This document shows, one piece after another, positions 15,353 to 25,029 of a stretch of DNA of 64,000 nucleotides (positions are counted from its first letter, which is position 1; every line of letters starts with the position of its first letter). The notes under the pieces are model-generated. The model was not told the DNA's origin. It worked only from the letters and a program-made list of their open reading frames with translations, and did no database searches. A program made the translations under genes and the position numbers. Source of the DNA: Mayfieldus sp963841445 (GTDB taxonomy: Bacteria > Actinomycetota > Thermoleophilia > Solirubrobacterales > 70-9); NCBI GenBank assembly GCA_963841445.1, contig CAWJCP010000002.1:868001-932000 (forward strand). Reading direction: 5' to 3'.

Positions 15353-16357
15353 ATGTGTGCGATGTCGAGCCACCTGACTGACATGCCCGACGCCACCTCC
15401 CCCGCAACGCCGGAGATCGATGCCCAGTACCGGGTCCTGCGCGAGGGCGCCGGTGCGCTCGATCGCTCCGGGCGCGGCAAGCTGATCGTCAAGGGAGCCG
15501 ACGCCGCCGACTACCTGCAGGGCCAGCTCACCAACGACGTCGAGGGCGTCGAGCCCGGCCGCGGCTGCTACGCGGCGCTGCTGGAGCGCAAGGGCCACGT
15601 GCAGGGGGACATGCGCGTGCTGCGCCTCGAAGACGACAGGATCTGGCTCGACCTCGAGGCCGCATCGACCGCGGCGGTGCTGCGCCACCTCGAGACCTAC
15701 TCGATCGGGCGCGAGGTCGAGATCTCCGACGTCAGCGGCGACTGGGCGATCGTCTCGCTGATCGGGCCAGGCTCCGCGGTCACTTCCGGGTTCGAGGGCC
15801 TGGCCCCCGAGAACGCGCAGCGCCTGCGCAGCTGGGACGGCGTCGAGGTGCTGGGGGTCGCGACCGACCTCGGCCTCGACCTGATCGTGCGATCGGGCCA
15901 GCGGCCGCGACTCAGCGAGCTGCTCAGCGGCGCCGGCGCAATCGAGGTCGGCGAGGCAGCCGCCGAGATCGTCCGCGTCGAGTCGGGGCGGCCCCGCTTC
16001 GGCGCCGAGATCACCCCCGAGGTGATGCCGGCGGAGGCCGGGATCGTCGAGCGCGCGATCGACTTCGAGAAGGGCTGCTACATCGGCCAGGAGCCGGTTG
16101 CCCGCCTTCATTACCGGGGTAAGCCGAATCGTCGCCTCTGTGGTCTGCGGCTGAGCGCCCCCGCTCGCGAGGGAGAATCGCTGCACCTCGACGAGCGCCA
16201 GGTCGGCTCGGTCGGCACCGCCTGCGTCTCCCCCGCTCTCGGGCCGATCGCCCTGGCCCTGGTGCGCCGCGAAGCCGAGCTCGGCGACGTGCTCAGGGTC
16301 GGTGAGGGCGAGGCCACCGCCGAGCTCGTCGAGCTTCCCTTCGGTTCCGGCGCGTGA
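15353..16357 (+). CDS. ygfZ: YgfZ/GcvT-family folate-binding protein
   Basis: 334 aa (an ATG at 15362 is an equally good start). The signature KGCYIGQE is present near residue 240, with the Cys essential in YgfZ proteins, plus LQGQLTNDV near the N-terminus. YgfZ proteins are tetrahydrofolate-binding factors that help repair or assemble Fe-S clusters. It overlaps the following acyltransferase by a GTGA junction and is divergent from the dtxR-mntH operon. Confidence 0.9.
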   Translation: MCAMSSHLTDMPDATSPATPEIDAQYRVLREGAGALDRSGRGKLIVKGADAADYLQGQLTNDVEGVEPGRGCYAALLERKGHVQGDMRVLRLEDDRIWLDLEAASTAAVLRHLETYSIGREVEISDVSGDWAIVSLIGPGSAVTSGFEGLAPENAQRLRSWDGVEVLGVATDLGLDLIVRSGQRPRLSELLSGAGAIEVGEAAAEIVRVESGRPRFGAEITPEVMPAEAGIVERAIDFEKGCYIGQEPVARLHYRGKPNRRLCGLRLSAPAREGESLHLDERQVGSVGTACVSPALGPIALALVRREAELGDVLRVGEGEATAELVELPFGSGA

Positions 16358-17397
16358 GCGAGCCACCCGGGCGACGGCGGGGCTGGCCCAGGGCGAGGCG
16401 CCGGCTGCGCGCCGACAGCCCGCTGGTCAGCGGGCCGGCGCCGGCCGGGCCCGCGATCGGCGGCCCGGTTGAATCGCGGGCCGGCGCCGAGGAGCCGGCG
16501 CTGGCGCCGGCGTTCGACCCCCGGCCCGACGACTTCGCGGCGCCGCAGCCGATGCCGCCGCGGGGCGGCGGCGAGGAGGAGATGCGCGAGCTGCTCCCCG
16601 ACGCGGACCCCGAACGCTCGCTGGACGACTGGGGGCGCTCGGAGGACTTCGTGACGCGGCTCGAGCCGCTGCTGGACTTCTATTACCGCTACTGGTTCCG
16701 GGTCGAGGCGACGGGGATCGAGAACGTCCCCGCGCGGGGCGGGGCGCTGCTGGTCGCCAACCACTCCGGAGCGCTCCCTCCCGACGGGCCGATGGTGATG
16801 GAGGCGCTGCGCCACGAGCACCCCGATCCGCGCCCCCTCTACATGCTGGGCGAGAACTGGTTCAAGGGCTTCCCCGGCGTCGGGATGATGGCCAACAAGA
16901 TCGGGATGGTGGGCGCGCACCGCGACAACGCCCAGCGCCTGCTGCGCGACGAGGGAAAGCTCGCGATCGTCTTCCCCGAAGGACAGAAGGGCAGCCGCAA
17001 GCTGCTCTGGCAGCGCTACAGGCTGCGCCGCTTCGGCCGCGGCGGCTTCGTCCGCACCGCGATCCGCGCCGGTGTCCCGATCGTGCCGATCGCGGTCGTC
17101 GGCGCCGAGGAGGCGATGCCGATCTTCGCCCACCTGCGCCCCCTGCAGCGAATCAGCGGCCTGATCTACTTCCCGCTCAACCACGCCTTCCCGCACTTCG
17201 GCCTCGCAGCCGGCCTCATGTACCTGCCGGCCAAGTTCAAGATCCACTTCCTCGAGCCGGTCGAGATGGCCGATTACGACCCCGAGGTCGCCGATGACGC
17301 CGGCGCCGTGCAGGCGATCGCGGAGGGCATCCGCGCCCGCATCCAGACCCAGCTCGAGCGGATGCTCGCGCAGCGCGAGTCTGTCTGGCTGGGCTGA
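16354..17397 (+). CDS. PlsC-like lysophospholipid acyltransferase
   Basis: 347 aa. The first 95 residues are Pro/Ala/Gly-rich and probably unstructured. The acyltransferase domain follows: LLVANHSGALPPDGPM near residue 135 (His-Asp catalytic pair, spaced wider than in E. coli PlsC), then VFPEGQKGSRKL and PIVPIAVVGAEEAMP. Membrane-associated glycerolipid acyl transfer is expected. GTG start overlapping ygfZ. Confidence 0.85.
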   Translation: MSEPPGRRRGWPRARRRLRADSPLVSGPAPAGPAIGGPVESRAGAEEPALAPAFDPRPDDFAAPQPMPPRGGGEEEMRELLPDADPERSLDDWGRSEDFVTRLEPLLDFYYRYWFRVEATGIENVPARGGALLVANHSGALPPDGPMVMEALRHEHPDPRPLYMLGENWFKGFPGVGMMANKIGMVGAHRDNAQRLLRDEGKLAIVFPEGQKGSRKLLWQRYRLRRFGRGGFVRTAIRAGVPIVPIAVVGAEEAMPIFAHLRPLQRISGLIYFPLNHAFPHFGLAAGLMYLPAKFKIHFLEPVEMADYDPEVADDAGAVQAIAEGIRARIQTQLERMLAQRESVWLG

Positions 17398-17439
17398 TTG
17401 CGGCGCGGTATGGGCCGGTCGGCTAGATTCCCTCTCGTT

Positions 17440-17922
17440 ATGGGTCGCGGGAGAGGCAGAGTGGCGATCCTCGCCGCACTCGGCGCGACCGCGCTCGTGG
17501 CGGGCTGCGGGACGCAGAGCCACCCCAACGACCCTCGGCCGCCACTGCCGATCGAGGTATCGGTGATCATCACCGATAAGGCGGTACAAGCCGAGCCGGC
17601 CGCGGCTGGCGTCAAGAGCACAAACGGCGCGGCGCTGAGCGGCAACCGGGGCAAGGAGCCGGCGGCGAATCCGAACCAGCCGCAGATCGTCAACTTCACG
17701 ATCACCAACTCGACCCGGACCAAGACCACGATCGAGATTCGCGGCCCCGGCGGCACGAAGACCTCCGGCCCTCTCGTCCCCTCGGGCAACACGGTCTTCA
17801 AGGTCGCGCTCGAAAGCGGCCATTACAAGCTCCAGGCCACCGACCTGCCGGGGGCGAAGGCCGCCGCGTTCCTGGTCGGGCCGAAGCGGGTCTCCGCCCA
17901 GAACGACCTCTCGCTGCCTTAG
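17440..17922 (+). CDS. Putative lipoprotein of unknown function
   Basis: 160 aa from the ATG at 17440, which gives a good lipoprotein signal (lipobox LVAGC, Cys23); a TTG at 17398 in frame is less likely. The mature part has a Ser/Asn/Gly-rich linker, then QIVNFTITNSTRTKTTIEIR and a beta-rich end (GPLVPSGNTVFKVALESGHY), looking like a small extracellular beta-sandwich. No family recognised. Convergent with the secreted-protein relic at 17989. Confidence 0.65.
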   Translation: MGRGRGRVAILAALGATALVAGCGTQSHPNDPRPPLPIEVSVIITDKAVQAEPAAAGVKSTNGAALSGNRGKEPAANPNQPQIVNFTITNSTRTKTTIEIRGPGGTKTSGPLVPSGNTVFKVALESGHYKLQATDLPGAKAAAFLVGPKRVSAQNDLSLP

Positions 17923-17988
17923 CGCAGCGCTACTCGGACTGCTCGGCCACGCGGAGCCAGGTGCGAGAGCCGGGTTTCCTCAGATCGA

Positions 17989-19656
17989 CTAGGGACCCAA
18001 AGAGGGCCACGGCAGGTCGCCGAAGACCCAGACTCCGCCGGGTGATCCGTTGAGCGCCTGCGGCGCTCCGGAGACATCCAGCGTCCCACCGTCGTCGGCG
18101 TCGAAGTGCATCACCACGTTGTCGGGTGAGTCCTCGAAGCGCCAGCTGAAGGTGGCGTGGGTCATATCCCCGTTCGTGTTGAACGTCCCCTCACCAGTGC
18201 CTTCGTTGACGCTGGTCGAGCCTTCGCTCGTGCAGGTGGACGTGTCGGTGCTCGTCCTGGTGAACGTCGTGAACTGCCCGTTCTCGTCGGTTGCGCGGAC
18301 GATGAACGGCCGGTTGTTGGCGGTCTCATCGCAACTGGTGATGGCCGAGTACTGCGCCGTCACCGGGACTGTCCCGACGCCGGGGACATCTGCCGAGGCG
18401 TCCGGGTCGGTGCCGCGTGCCGAGGCATTGCCGGAGGCGGGCGAGCCGGGCGAGTCATAGGTGTAGTCGTCAGCTGTGCCGGAGGTGTCGCTGATGCCGC
18501 GAGGCGTGGTCACCGAGACGTCAACCATCGATGCCGCCGTGCCCGCGGGAGCGTCAGCGGTGACCGTCGTGTCGTTGACGACCGACACATTGGTGGCGGC
18601 GTTTCCGCCGAAGGCCACCGCCGTGGCGCCGGTGAGGTCGGTGCCGGTGATCGTCACCGAGTTGCCGCCCGCTGCCGGCCCGTGGGTCGGGGTGAGGCCG
18701 GTGACCTGGGCGGCCCGAACTCATCGACTCCGATCGGGATCTCGATCTGATCGACCCAGCTCGCCACCGGCTTTGGCACCGAGCCGCCGGGGCCGATGGG
18801 GCCTGACGTGTCAGGTGGCCTGGTGTCATAGGCACAGTCAACAGGCAGCTGCTGGGCGTAGTTCCCATCCGCGTTGCGGAACGAGATCACGTCCGCAACG
18901 ATGCGCGGTTCGTTGATTCCGGCCCCCACGAGCGGCGTTCCACCGGGGTTCTTGTTCTGGATCACGACGGTGTCACCGAGCGCACCCGTTACCGTCAGCG
19001 GACCGATCGGCGGCAGGGTGTCCGGCGTGCCGTCAGTGGGATTCGGGACCTCCCCCGGTGCCCGGTGCCGGGCCGTACTCATGGGGCGTGGCCTCGGTCG
19101 TGTCAATCGGGACATCGCCGAACGAGAACGTCTCCGGGGGTGTCGCGGGCGTGAACCCACCCCGCGTCGTGTCGCCGCCGTTGATGCGCGGGTTGCTCGC
19201 CGGCTGGTTGGGCGGCTGCACCGCGCCCACCGCGTTGAACTGCGTCGGCACTGAGTTCACGGGGTTGCCGCCCGCCGTGGTGGCGAAATCCGATGTCGCG
19301 TTGGTCAGGTTGGTCTCGAAATCGCTGATGATCCCCTGCACCGCGACCGCGCCGAAGACCGATCCCGAATTCTGGGCGTAGTTCGGAAAGTCGATGATCG
19401 TCGAGGTGTCGGTCAGATAGAACTCTTCCCCTGGGACCACCGAATCCGGGACCGTGGTGGTAAGCGCAGCTCCCACCCACGCCGGGATCGAGCCCGTGAC
19501 CGCGCAGCGCAACGGGATCCAGGCGGTCACAGTTTGGTCGGCCTGGGCGGGAGCGGCCGCAAGGCTGGTGACCAGCATCGCTGCCGCCGTCGCAAGTGTC
19601 GCGAAAGCCCCCGCGCGCCTGTGCCGACGCCGGGGGTGAGTGAACCTCGCACTCAT
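17989..19656 (-). pseudogene. Secreted IPT/TIG + C-module protein, copy 0 (two frameshifts)
   Basis: Reading through frameshifts near 19060 and 18710 restores a protein of about 550 aa related to the three copies at 28.9-34.6 kb. It has the basic start and signal peptide (MSARFTHPRRRHRRAGAF...AAPAQADQ), a conserved beta-rich N-domain with D-F-E-T-N-L-T-N-A-T, the segment PKPVASWVDQIEIPI, one IPT/TIG domain (GLTPTHGPAAGGNSVTITGT) and the C-module ending GGVWVFGDLPWPSLGP. Unlike the other copies it has no peptide gene upstream and no UUCG hairpin downstream, and it is the most diverged. Likely an older, decaying paralogue unless the shifts are sequencing errors. Confidence 0.75.
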
Positions 19657-19751
19657 CGATGCCTTCTCCCCATTAATCAGATCCTCGATATTCGAGCCCT
19701 GGGGGCCCCTCTGTCAAGGTGGCAAAACGTCGGATCCGCGCCTGGACGCGT

Positions 19752-21062
19752 CTAGTTCTCGTCCGCGACCAAAGCGTCGATCCGCTCCAGCTTCGCGCGC
19801 ACCGACTCGACCAGGCCGTCGAGGCCCGCCCGGGCCTTATCGGTGCTGGTCTTGATGCCGGTCAGGGTCGAGCGGATCGCCTGCGCCTGCTTGAGGGTCG
19901 AGACGGCCTCCTGGGCGGTGTCGCGAACGGCGACCGCGTCGACTTCGAGGCCCGAGTCGCGGGCCATCGCCACCCGCGCCGCCGCCAGTCGGTAGGCGAC
20001 CTCGAGGGCGAGCCCCGAGGGCTCGTCGCGGTCGACCGCGACGATCAGCTTGTTGCCCTCGTACTCGCAGAGCGGCTCGCAGCGGGCCGGCAGGCGCTCT
20101 TCTCCTGCGACGACCAGGACGCCGAACGACGCGGCGCGCGCAGCCATCCCCTCATTCAGCTCCCGCCAGGCGTCGTTGCGCGACAGGCGCTTGTCCTTGG
20201 CCTCGAAGAGGACCCGGCCGGCGCTCGGCCCCTCGGCGGCGCGCAGCTCGACCAGGATGTCGCCCTTCTTGCCGCCTCCCTCGGCCTGCTCGGCGCCGGT
20301 GTGTGAGGCGACGTCGCCGCGCAGCGACGCGATCCGCTCGATCGCTGCGTGCACGTTCTCCTCGAAGGTGAGCCCCTTGCGGGTTCCCGCGGCCTCCGCC
20401 TCGGCGACGCGGCGATCGCCTTCCTCGCGCTGCTTCAGCTCGACCAGCTCACGGGTCAGTGCCTCGATCCGCTTGCGGTTCTCCTCGCTCTCGCGCTGGC
20501 GGCGGGCCTCGCCGTCCTTGAGCGCCTCGACCACGCCCTGCTTGAAGTCGGCGAGCGGGTTGGAGCCGTCGCTGGCCGAGAATTGGCGGGCCAGGCTCTC
20601 GCGCTGATGCTCGGAGAAGCGGACCAGCATCTCCTTGATCTGGTGCTGGACGGTCCCCTGCCGCTCGGCGTCGAAGCTCTTCGCGATCTCCTCGGCGAGC
20701 TGGTCGCTGCCGCCCTCCAGCGTCTTCGAGAGCCTTTCCGCCAGCTCCGCGGTGTGCTTGGCGAACTCGGCCTTGACGTAGTCGACCTCGGCGGCGGTCC
20801 CCTCGCGCTCCAGCACCCGGGCGCCGATCTCGATCGACTTGCTCACCGTGTCGGCCGGCGGCTGGCCTGTCTCGGCGCGCTCGCGAACCACCCGCGCGGT
20901 GTCGCGGTCGGCGATCGTCAGCGCCTCGACCACGATCCGGTCCTCGAGCACCCGAACGGTGCCCTCGCGGGGGTCCTCACGCACGCGAACCGTGTCCTTC
21001 CGAGGGTCCTCTCCCTCGCGGGTCTCGTCGAGCGGTAGCTGTGGCTTCTCGGAGGCTTCCAT
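19752..21062 (-). CDS. Coiled-coil protein with C-terminal PD-(D/E)xK nuclease-like domain
   Basis: 436 aa from the ATG at 21062; the open frame extends upstream only as antisense of ccr. Residues about 90-235 are charged helical coiled coil (e.g. QRESEENRKRIEALTRELVE). Then comes GLTFEENVHAAIERIASLRG, KKGDILVEL and VLFEAKDKRLS, i.e. the D...ExK pattern of restriction-endonuclease-like folds, as in DUF2130-type proteins. Last part is again helical. Cytoplasmic; substrate unknown. Convergent neighbours suggest it is a single-gene unit. Confidence 0.8.
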   Translation of the reverse strand: MEASEKPQLPLDETREGEDPRKDTVRVREDPREGTVRVLEDRIVVEALTIADRDTARVVRERAETGQPPADTVSKSIEIGARVLEREGTAAEVDYVKAEFAKHTAELAERLSKTLEGGSDQLAEEIAKSFDAERQGTVQHQIKEMLVRFSEHQRESLARQFSASDGSNPLADFKQGVVEALKDGEARRQRESEENRKRIEALTRELVELKQREEGDRRVAEAEAAGTRKGLTFEENVHAAIERIASLRGDVASHTGAEQAEGGGKKGDILVELRAAEGPSAGRVLFEAKDKRLSRNDAWRELNEGMAARAASFGVLVVAGEERLPARCEPLCEYEGNKLIVAVDRDEPSGLALEVAYRLAAARVAMARDSGLEVDAVAVRDTAQEAVSTLKQAQAIRSTLTGIKTSTDKARAGLDGLVESVRAKLERIDALVADEN

Positions 21063-21341
21063 GACTCGCGGCGGCTGCGCCGCCCTGACCGGCCGCTGCC
21101 GCGACACTCCGGTCGCGGCCGGCAATGTCCGACTCACGAAAGTAGTCGTGCGATCGGACACGAACCTGACCGGGGGGACTCGACGGCAGCTCAACTGCTC
21201 CCTGCGTGGTTTGGGTCGCTCTGGGCTACCAAACCCCGCACGGTTGCCCTGGCCCGAGACCTGGGCGCTGGGCTGCCGCGCCCAGCGCCAGCCCGCAGAT
21301 AGGATTCGCCCGCTGTTCAAACGAGGCTCGGAGGGAGTCCA

Positions 21342-22598
21342 GTGGCCGTAGACGTGAAAGACGTATCGAAGCTCGACGTGCAGCCCGGAGAGCTGCCCGA
21401 GACAATGGCCGCCTGGGTGATCCGCCAGGAGCGCGAGGGCGAGCCGACCGATGCGTTTCAGCTCGAGGAGATCGAGGTCCCCGAGCCCGGCGCCTTCGAG
21501 GTGATCGTGCGGGTGATGGCCGCGGGCGTCAACTTCAACAACGTCTGGGCGGCGCTCGGCAAGCCGGTCTCGGTGTTCGGCTACGGCGATCACCCCGAGT
21601 ACGGCCACCACATCGGCGGCTCCGACGCCTCCGGGATCGTCTGGAAGGTCGGCGAGGGGGTCACCAAGTGGAAGCCCGGCGACGAGGTCGTGATCCACTG
21701 CAACCAGGCTTCCTACGAGGACGTCGAGGTGCACGGCCTTGACCCGCTGGCGGCGCCGAGCCAGGAGATCTGGGGCTATGAGACGACCTGGGGCTCGTTC
21801 GCCCAGTTCACCAAGGTGCAGGCCCAGCAGCTCCTTCCTCGCCCCCAGAACCTCAGCTGGGCCGAGTCCTCCGCTTACGGGCTCACCTACTTCACCGCCT
21901 ACCGGATGCTGATCGACCAGTGCAAGCTGCAGGCGGGCCACAACGTGCTGATCTGGGGCGCCGCCGGGGGGCTTGGCGTCTTCGCGACCCAGCTCTGCGC
22001 GGCCTCGGGCGCCAACGCCGTCGGCGTCGTCTCCTCGAAGGAGAAGGGCGAGCTGGTCAAGCAGCTCGGCGCCGTCGACTACATCGATCGCTCGGAGTTC
22101 GCCGGGATGATGCGCACCGGCGACGAGTCGCCCGAGGAGGAGAAGGAGCGCTTCAAGGTCTCGCGGGCCTTCGCCAAGCAGGTCAAGGGGATCCTCGGCG
22201 ACGCCCCCGACTTCGTCTTCGAGCACGTCGGGCAGGCGACCTTCCCGACCTCGGTCTTCGTCGTCAAGCCGTTCGGGAAGGTGGTGATCTGCGGCGCCAC
22301 CTCCGGCTACACCCTCGACTTCGACGTGCGCTACCTGTGGATGAAGCAGAAGCAGATCATCGGCTCGCACTTCGCCAACGCGTATGAGTGCTGGCGCGCC
22401 AACGAGCTGATGGCGGAGGGCAAGATCCGCCCCGTGCTCTCGCAGGTGATGGGCTTCGAGGGCGTCGCCGAAGCGCACCAGCTCCTGCACGAGAACAAGC
22501 ATCTCGGGAAGATCTCGATCCTGGTCGGCGCCGAGGACGACAAGGAAGGCAAGGCCGAGGAGGGGCCGGGTGCGATCCGGGCCGAGGTCGGCGCATGA
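21342..22598 (+). CDS. ccr: Crotonyl-CoA carboxylase/reductase
   Basis: 418 aa, GTG start. MDR-superfamily enzyme that reduces and carboxylates crotonyl-CoA to ethylmalonyl-CoA with NADPH and CO2. Seen: VRVMAAGVNFNNVWAALGKP, the long insertion HCNQASYEDVEVHGLDPLAA, QEIWGYETTWGSFAQFTKVQ, cofactor loop WGAAGGLGVFATQL, and a C-terminal HFANAYECWRANELM; all are typical of Ccr rather than ordinary quinone reductases. Points to the ethylmalonyl-CoA pathway or extender-unit supply. The last codons take part in a short tandem duplication (separate entry). Confidence 0.93.
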   Translation: MAVDVKDVSKLDVQPGELPETMAAWVIRQEREGEPTDAFQLEEIEVPEPGAFEVIVRVMAAGVNFNNVWAALGKPVSVFGYGDHPEYGHHIGGSDASGIVWKVGEGVTKWKPGDEVVIHCNQASYEDVEVHGLDPLAAPSQEIWGYETTWGSFAQFTKVQAQQLLPRPQNLSWAESSAYGLTYFTAYRMLIDQCKLQAGHNVLIWGAAGGLGVFATQLCAASGANAVGVVSSKEKGELVKQLGAVDYIDRSEFAGMMRTGDESPEEEKERFKVSRAFAKQVKGILGDAPDFVFEHVGQATFPTSVFVVKPFGKVVICGATSGYTLDFDVRYLWMKQKQIIGSHFANAYECWRANELMAEGKIRPVLSQVMGFEGVAEAHQLLHENKHLGKISILVGAEDDKEGKAEEGPGAIRAEVGA

Positions 22599-22629
22599 GC
22601 AACGCCGCGATCCGGGCCGAGGTCGGCGC
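22572..22629 (+). repeat. 23-bp tandem duplication at the ccr stop
   Basis: GCGATCCGGGCCGAGGTCGG (plus CGC) occurs at 22572-22594 and again at 22607-22629, period 35. The second copy creates a 12-codon reading frame (MSNAAIRAEVGA) between ccr and the next gene. It looks like a slip or unequal-crossover product rather than a functional gene. Confidence 0.7.
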
Positions 22630-22632
22630 CTG

Positions 22633-22926
22633 ATGAGCGAGGTGATCTACATCGAGTGGCACGTGACGCCGTTTCGCGCCGACCAATTCCTGGAGATCTG
22701 GCGGCCGGCCGCGGCGCGCGCGCTCGCCTTCGGCGCCGGCAGCTGGTCGCTGACCCGCAACATCGAGGACCCCCTCCACATCCGCCAATCCGCGGTCTGG
22801 GAGCGGCGCGAGGACTTCGAGCGCTACTGGTACTCGGAGGAGATCACCGCCGCCCGCGAGCAGGCGGTCAACTACTACGGCAAGCCGATCCTGCCGGTCT
22901 GGCACTCGCTGGTCGGCGCCGAGTAA
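22633..22926 (+). CDS. Small ABM/dimeric alpha-beta-barrel protein
   Basis: 97 aa. Sequence Y-I-E-W-H-V-T-P-F-R-A-D-Q-F-L-E-I-W then SWSLTRNIEDPLHIRQSAVW and WERREDFERYWYSEEITAAR is the strand-helix-strand pattern of ferredoxin-like antibiotic-biosynthesis-monooxygenase/dimeric barrel proteins. Could degrade or isomerise a small compound; no function assigned. Follows ccr on the same strand, so probably co-transcribed with it. Confidence 0.7.
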   Translation: MSEVIYIEWHVTPFRADQFLEIWRPAAARALAFGAGSWSLTRNIEDPLHIRQSAVWERREDFERYWYSEEITAAREQAVNYYGKPILPVWHSLVGAE

Positions 22927-23002
22927 CTGACCCTCGGTCATGACGTTTGGCTACCGAGTAGTGCGCTGGTAGTTCGCCGGGCGCCGGGCTACCCTGACAG
23001 GC

Positions 23003-23920
23003 ATGGGTGGAGCTCGGGGACGAGTCTTGGGGGGAATCGCGACCGCGGCGCTGGCGCTTGCCGGCACCGCCGCGCCGGTCCACGCCGCAATCACGACCGA
23101 CCCCGCCGTGACCGTCCTCTACGTAAAGGGCGATGCCGAGCCGAATCAGATCCAGGTCGATTGCCGCAGCGGCATCGTGACCGTCAACGGCAGCCCCGCC
23201 GCCGACGGACACGCCAGCTGCGTCGACCTGAAGAAGCTCGAGGTCTTCGGCTTCGGCGGTGACGACACGATCAGCCTTACCGGGTTTGCGCAGGCCGGCG
23301 GCAAGAACGGCTTTTCGATATTGGGTGCCCTCTTTGGGGAGGCCCCGGAGATCGCCGCCTTTGGGGGTGACGGCAACGACGACGTCGCCGGGGACGCCCC
23401 CTTTTCACAGCTCAGCGGCGGCGCCGGGGATGACACGGTTCGCGGCGTCAGCACGATCGCCCCGACGATGGTGGGCGGTCCGGGCAACGACACTCTCACC
23501 AGCTCCTCTTTCTTGGCCTTCATGCTGGGCGGGAAGGGAGCCGATCGGATCCAGGGCACCGCCGGGTTCGAGATCGGGCTCGGAGGTCCGGGGCGGGACG
23601 TGTTCAGCGGGAGCAATTCCTTTGACATTGCCAACGGCGGACGGGGGCGCGACAAGCTGGCCGGGAACGGCGGCAAGGACCTGCTGATCGGCGCGGCCGG
23701 GCCGGACGCGATCTTCGGCGGCGCCGGCGCCGACGTGCTGATCGGAAACGGCGGTCGCGACCGCCTGCGGGGCGGTCCCGGCGACGATCGCACCTTCCAG
23801 GCCAATCCCTCGAAGCGGGAGCTGAAAGACGCGCTCAAGGCGGTATTCAAAGGCGGGCCCACCCCCGACGTCAAGAGCACCCATCCCAGGGCTTTGCGCT
23901 GGCTCGACCTCGGCCGCTAG
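23003..23920 (+). CDS. Secreted calcium-binding RTX-repeat protein
   Basis: 305 aa with a signal peptide (GGIATAALALAGTAAPVHAA). From about residue 75 on it carries many Gly/Asp nonapeptide-like repeats (GGDDTISL, GGAGDDTVRG, GGPGNDTLTS, GGAGADVLIGNGGRDRLRGG), which bind Ca2+ and form a parallel beta-roll. No catalytic domain is visible. An extracellular structural or binding protein is the best guess. Ends with a short basic helix. Confidence 0.85.
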   Translation: MGGARGRVLGGIATAALALAGTAAPVHAAITTDPAVTVLYVKGDAEPNQIQVDCRSGIVTVNGSPAADGHASCVDLKKLEVFGFGGDDTISLTGFAQAGGKNGFSILGALFGEAPEIAAFGGDGNDDVAGDAPFSQLSGGAGDDTVRGVSTIAPTMVGGPGNDTLTSSSFLAFMLGGKGADRIQGTAGFEIGLGGPGRDVFSGSNSFDIANGGRGRDKLAGNGGKDLLIGAAGPDAIFGGAGADVLIGNGGRDRLRGGPGDDRTFQANPSKRELKDALKAVFKGGPTPDVKSTHPRALRWLDLGR

Positions 23921-23943
23921 GCCGCTTGTGCTGCTCTAGCGGA

Positions 23944-24234
23944 CTAGTGCTGCTCAAGCGGAGCCATCGTCAGCCCGGCCTGCTTTAGCTGCTCCCAGTA
24001 GAGCTCCGCCGGCTCACGCGGGCCGGTCCATACGCAGGCCCGGCCGCTGTTGTGAATCGTGTCCGCGAGACGGTGCCCCTGCTCGAGGCTTATGCCGGGA
24101 ATTACGCGGGAGAGCGTCTCGGCGACGTGGTCGAAGGTGTTCTGGTTGTCGTTCTGGACGATCACCATCCAATTTCCGCCCAGGCCGGAGTCGGGTCCGG
24201 AGCTGCGCGGGCGCTCGACAGTGGTCGTCTCCAC
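23944..24234 (-). CDS. clpS: ATP-dependent Clp protease adaptor ClpS
   Basis: 96 aa. After a flexible N-terminus come MVIVQNDNQNTFDHVAETL (the ND...T-F-x-x-V signature) and GHRLADTIHNSGRACVWTGP, which match ClpS. It binds N-degron substrates and delivers them to ClpC/ClpA. Some conserved residues differ from the enterobacterial form (QNDNQNTF in place of LNDDYTPM-like), as is common in actinobacteria. Confidence 0.88.
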   Translation of the reverse strand: METTTVERPRSSGPDSGLGGNWMVIVQNDNQNTFDHVAETLSRVIPGISLEQGHRLADTIHNSGRACVWTGPREPAELYWEQLKQAGLTMAPLEQH

Positions 24235-24287
24235 CGCTCAGAGACTAGAAGGAAAGCTGGACCTGGAACGGGTCGGAAGCGCTGGAC

Positions 24288-24974
24288 CTAGAAGGGGTCG
24301 GGAACCGCGACCCTGAGGTGGTCGAAGCTGGCGTGGGCGCCCTTGGCGGCCTTGGCGGCGCCGACCGAGAGCGAGGAGGAGCGGCCGCCGAGCGTCGAGG
24401 CGGTATGCGCGTCCTCGACCTGCGCGGCCAGCTTGCGCCCGTTGACGATCGCGACGACACCCAGTCCGCCGTCCGGTCTGGGAAATGCCTGCAGGCGCAG
24501 CTTGTTGGCCTTGCCGACGCCCTTGATGACCTTGGACTTGCCCTTGGCGAGCAGCGTCCGCGCGCCGTCCGGCGGCAGGTCGCGGCGCAGCTGGTAGGTC
24601 CCCCTGCGCGGGTAGACGGCTAGCTGGTACTGGCCACCGTCGCCGTCACGCACCGCGATGCCCACGAAGACCTTCTTCTGCAGGGCCCTGGGCGTGCGCT
24701 TCGAAAGCCGCGTCTTGACCCGGATGTCGAGGTTGCTGCCGATCACCGGCGTCGCCAGCTTGCACTCCCGCGTCCGCTTGCCGACCGCGACGCTCAGCGC
24801 CTTGCGCCCGCCGCGATGGCATCTGCCCTTGCCCAGCTTGACCAGCTGCGAGCGCGCGCCGACGCTCGACATCTCGTTGCCGTAGACGGGGATCACGGCC
24901 GCCGCGGCGGCGGCGGCCGCGGCCACCGAGGCAAAGATGGCGAGCGGTATGGCGATCCGAATCGGTCGTCTCAT
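24288..24974 (-). CDS. Membrane-anchored or secreted beta-rich protein
   Basis: 228 aa from the ATG at 24974 (another in-frame ATG at 25004). N-terminal hydrophobic segment rich in Ala (IAIPLAIFASVAAAAAAAAA) serves as signal or anchor. The mature part is basic (RKALSVAVGKRTRECKLA, VKTRLSKRTPRALQKKVFVG) and ends VEDAHTASTLGGRSSSLSVG...FDHLRVAVPDPF, reminiscent of a concanavalin/laminin-G-like sandwich. No family firmly recognised. Downstream of the lasso-cyclase-like gene; whether it belongs to that cluster is unknown. Confidence 0.55.
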   Translation of the reverse strand: MRRPIRIAIPLAIFASVAAAAAAAAAVIPVYGNEMSSVGARSQLVKLGKGRCHRGGRKALSVAVGKRTRECKLATPVIGSNLDIRVKTRLSKRTPRALQKKVFVGIAVRDGDGGQYQLAVYPRRGTYQLRRDLPPDGARTLLAKGKSKVIKGVGKANKLRLQAFPRPDGGLGVVAIVNGRKLAAQVEDAHTASTLGGRSSSLSVGAAKAAKGAHASFDHLRVAVPDPF

Positions 24975-25029
24975 GGCTGACTGTGCGACTTCCGCGAGGT
25001 GCATCGCAGAGCCTAAACACAGCTGCGGC

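Noticed and set aside
19752..22502. 916-codon minus-strand frame
   Set aside because: The part above 21062 is antisense to ccr and shows Leu/Arg/Gly/Asp-rich shadow sequence.
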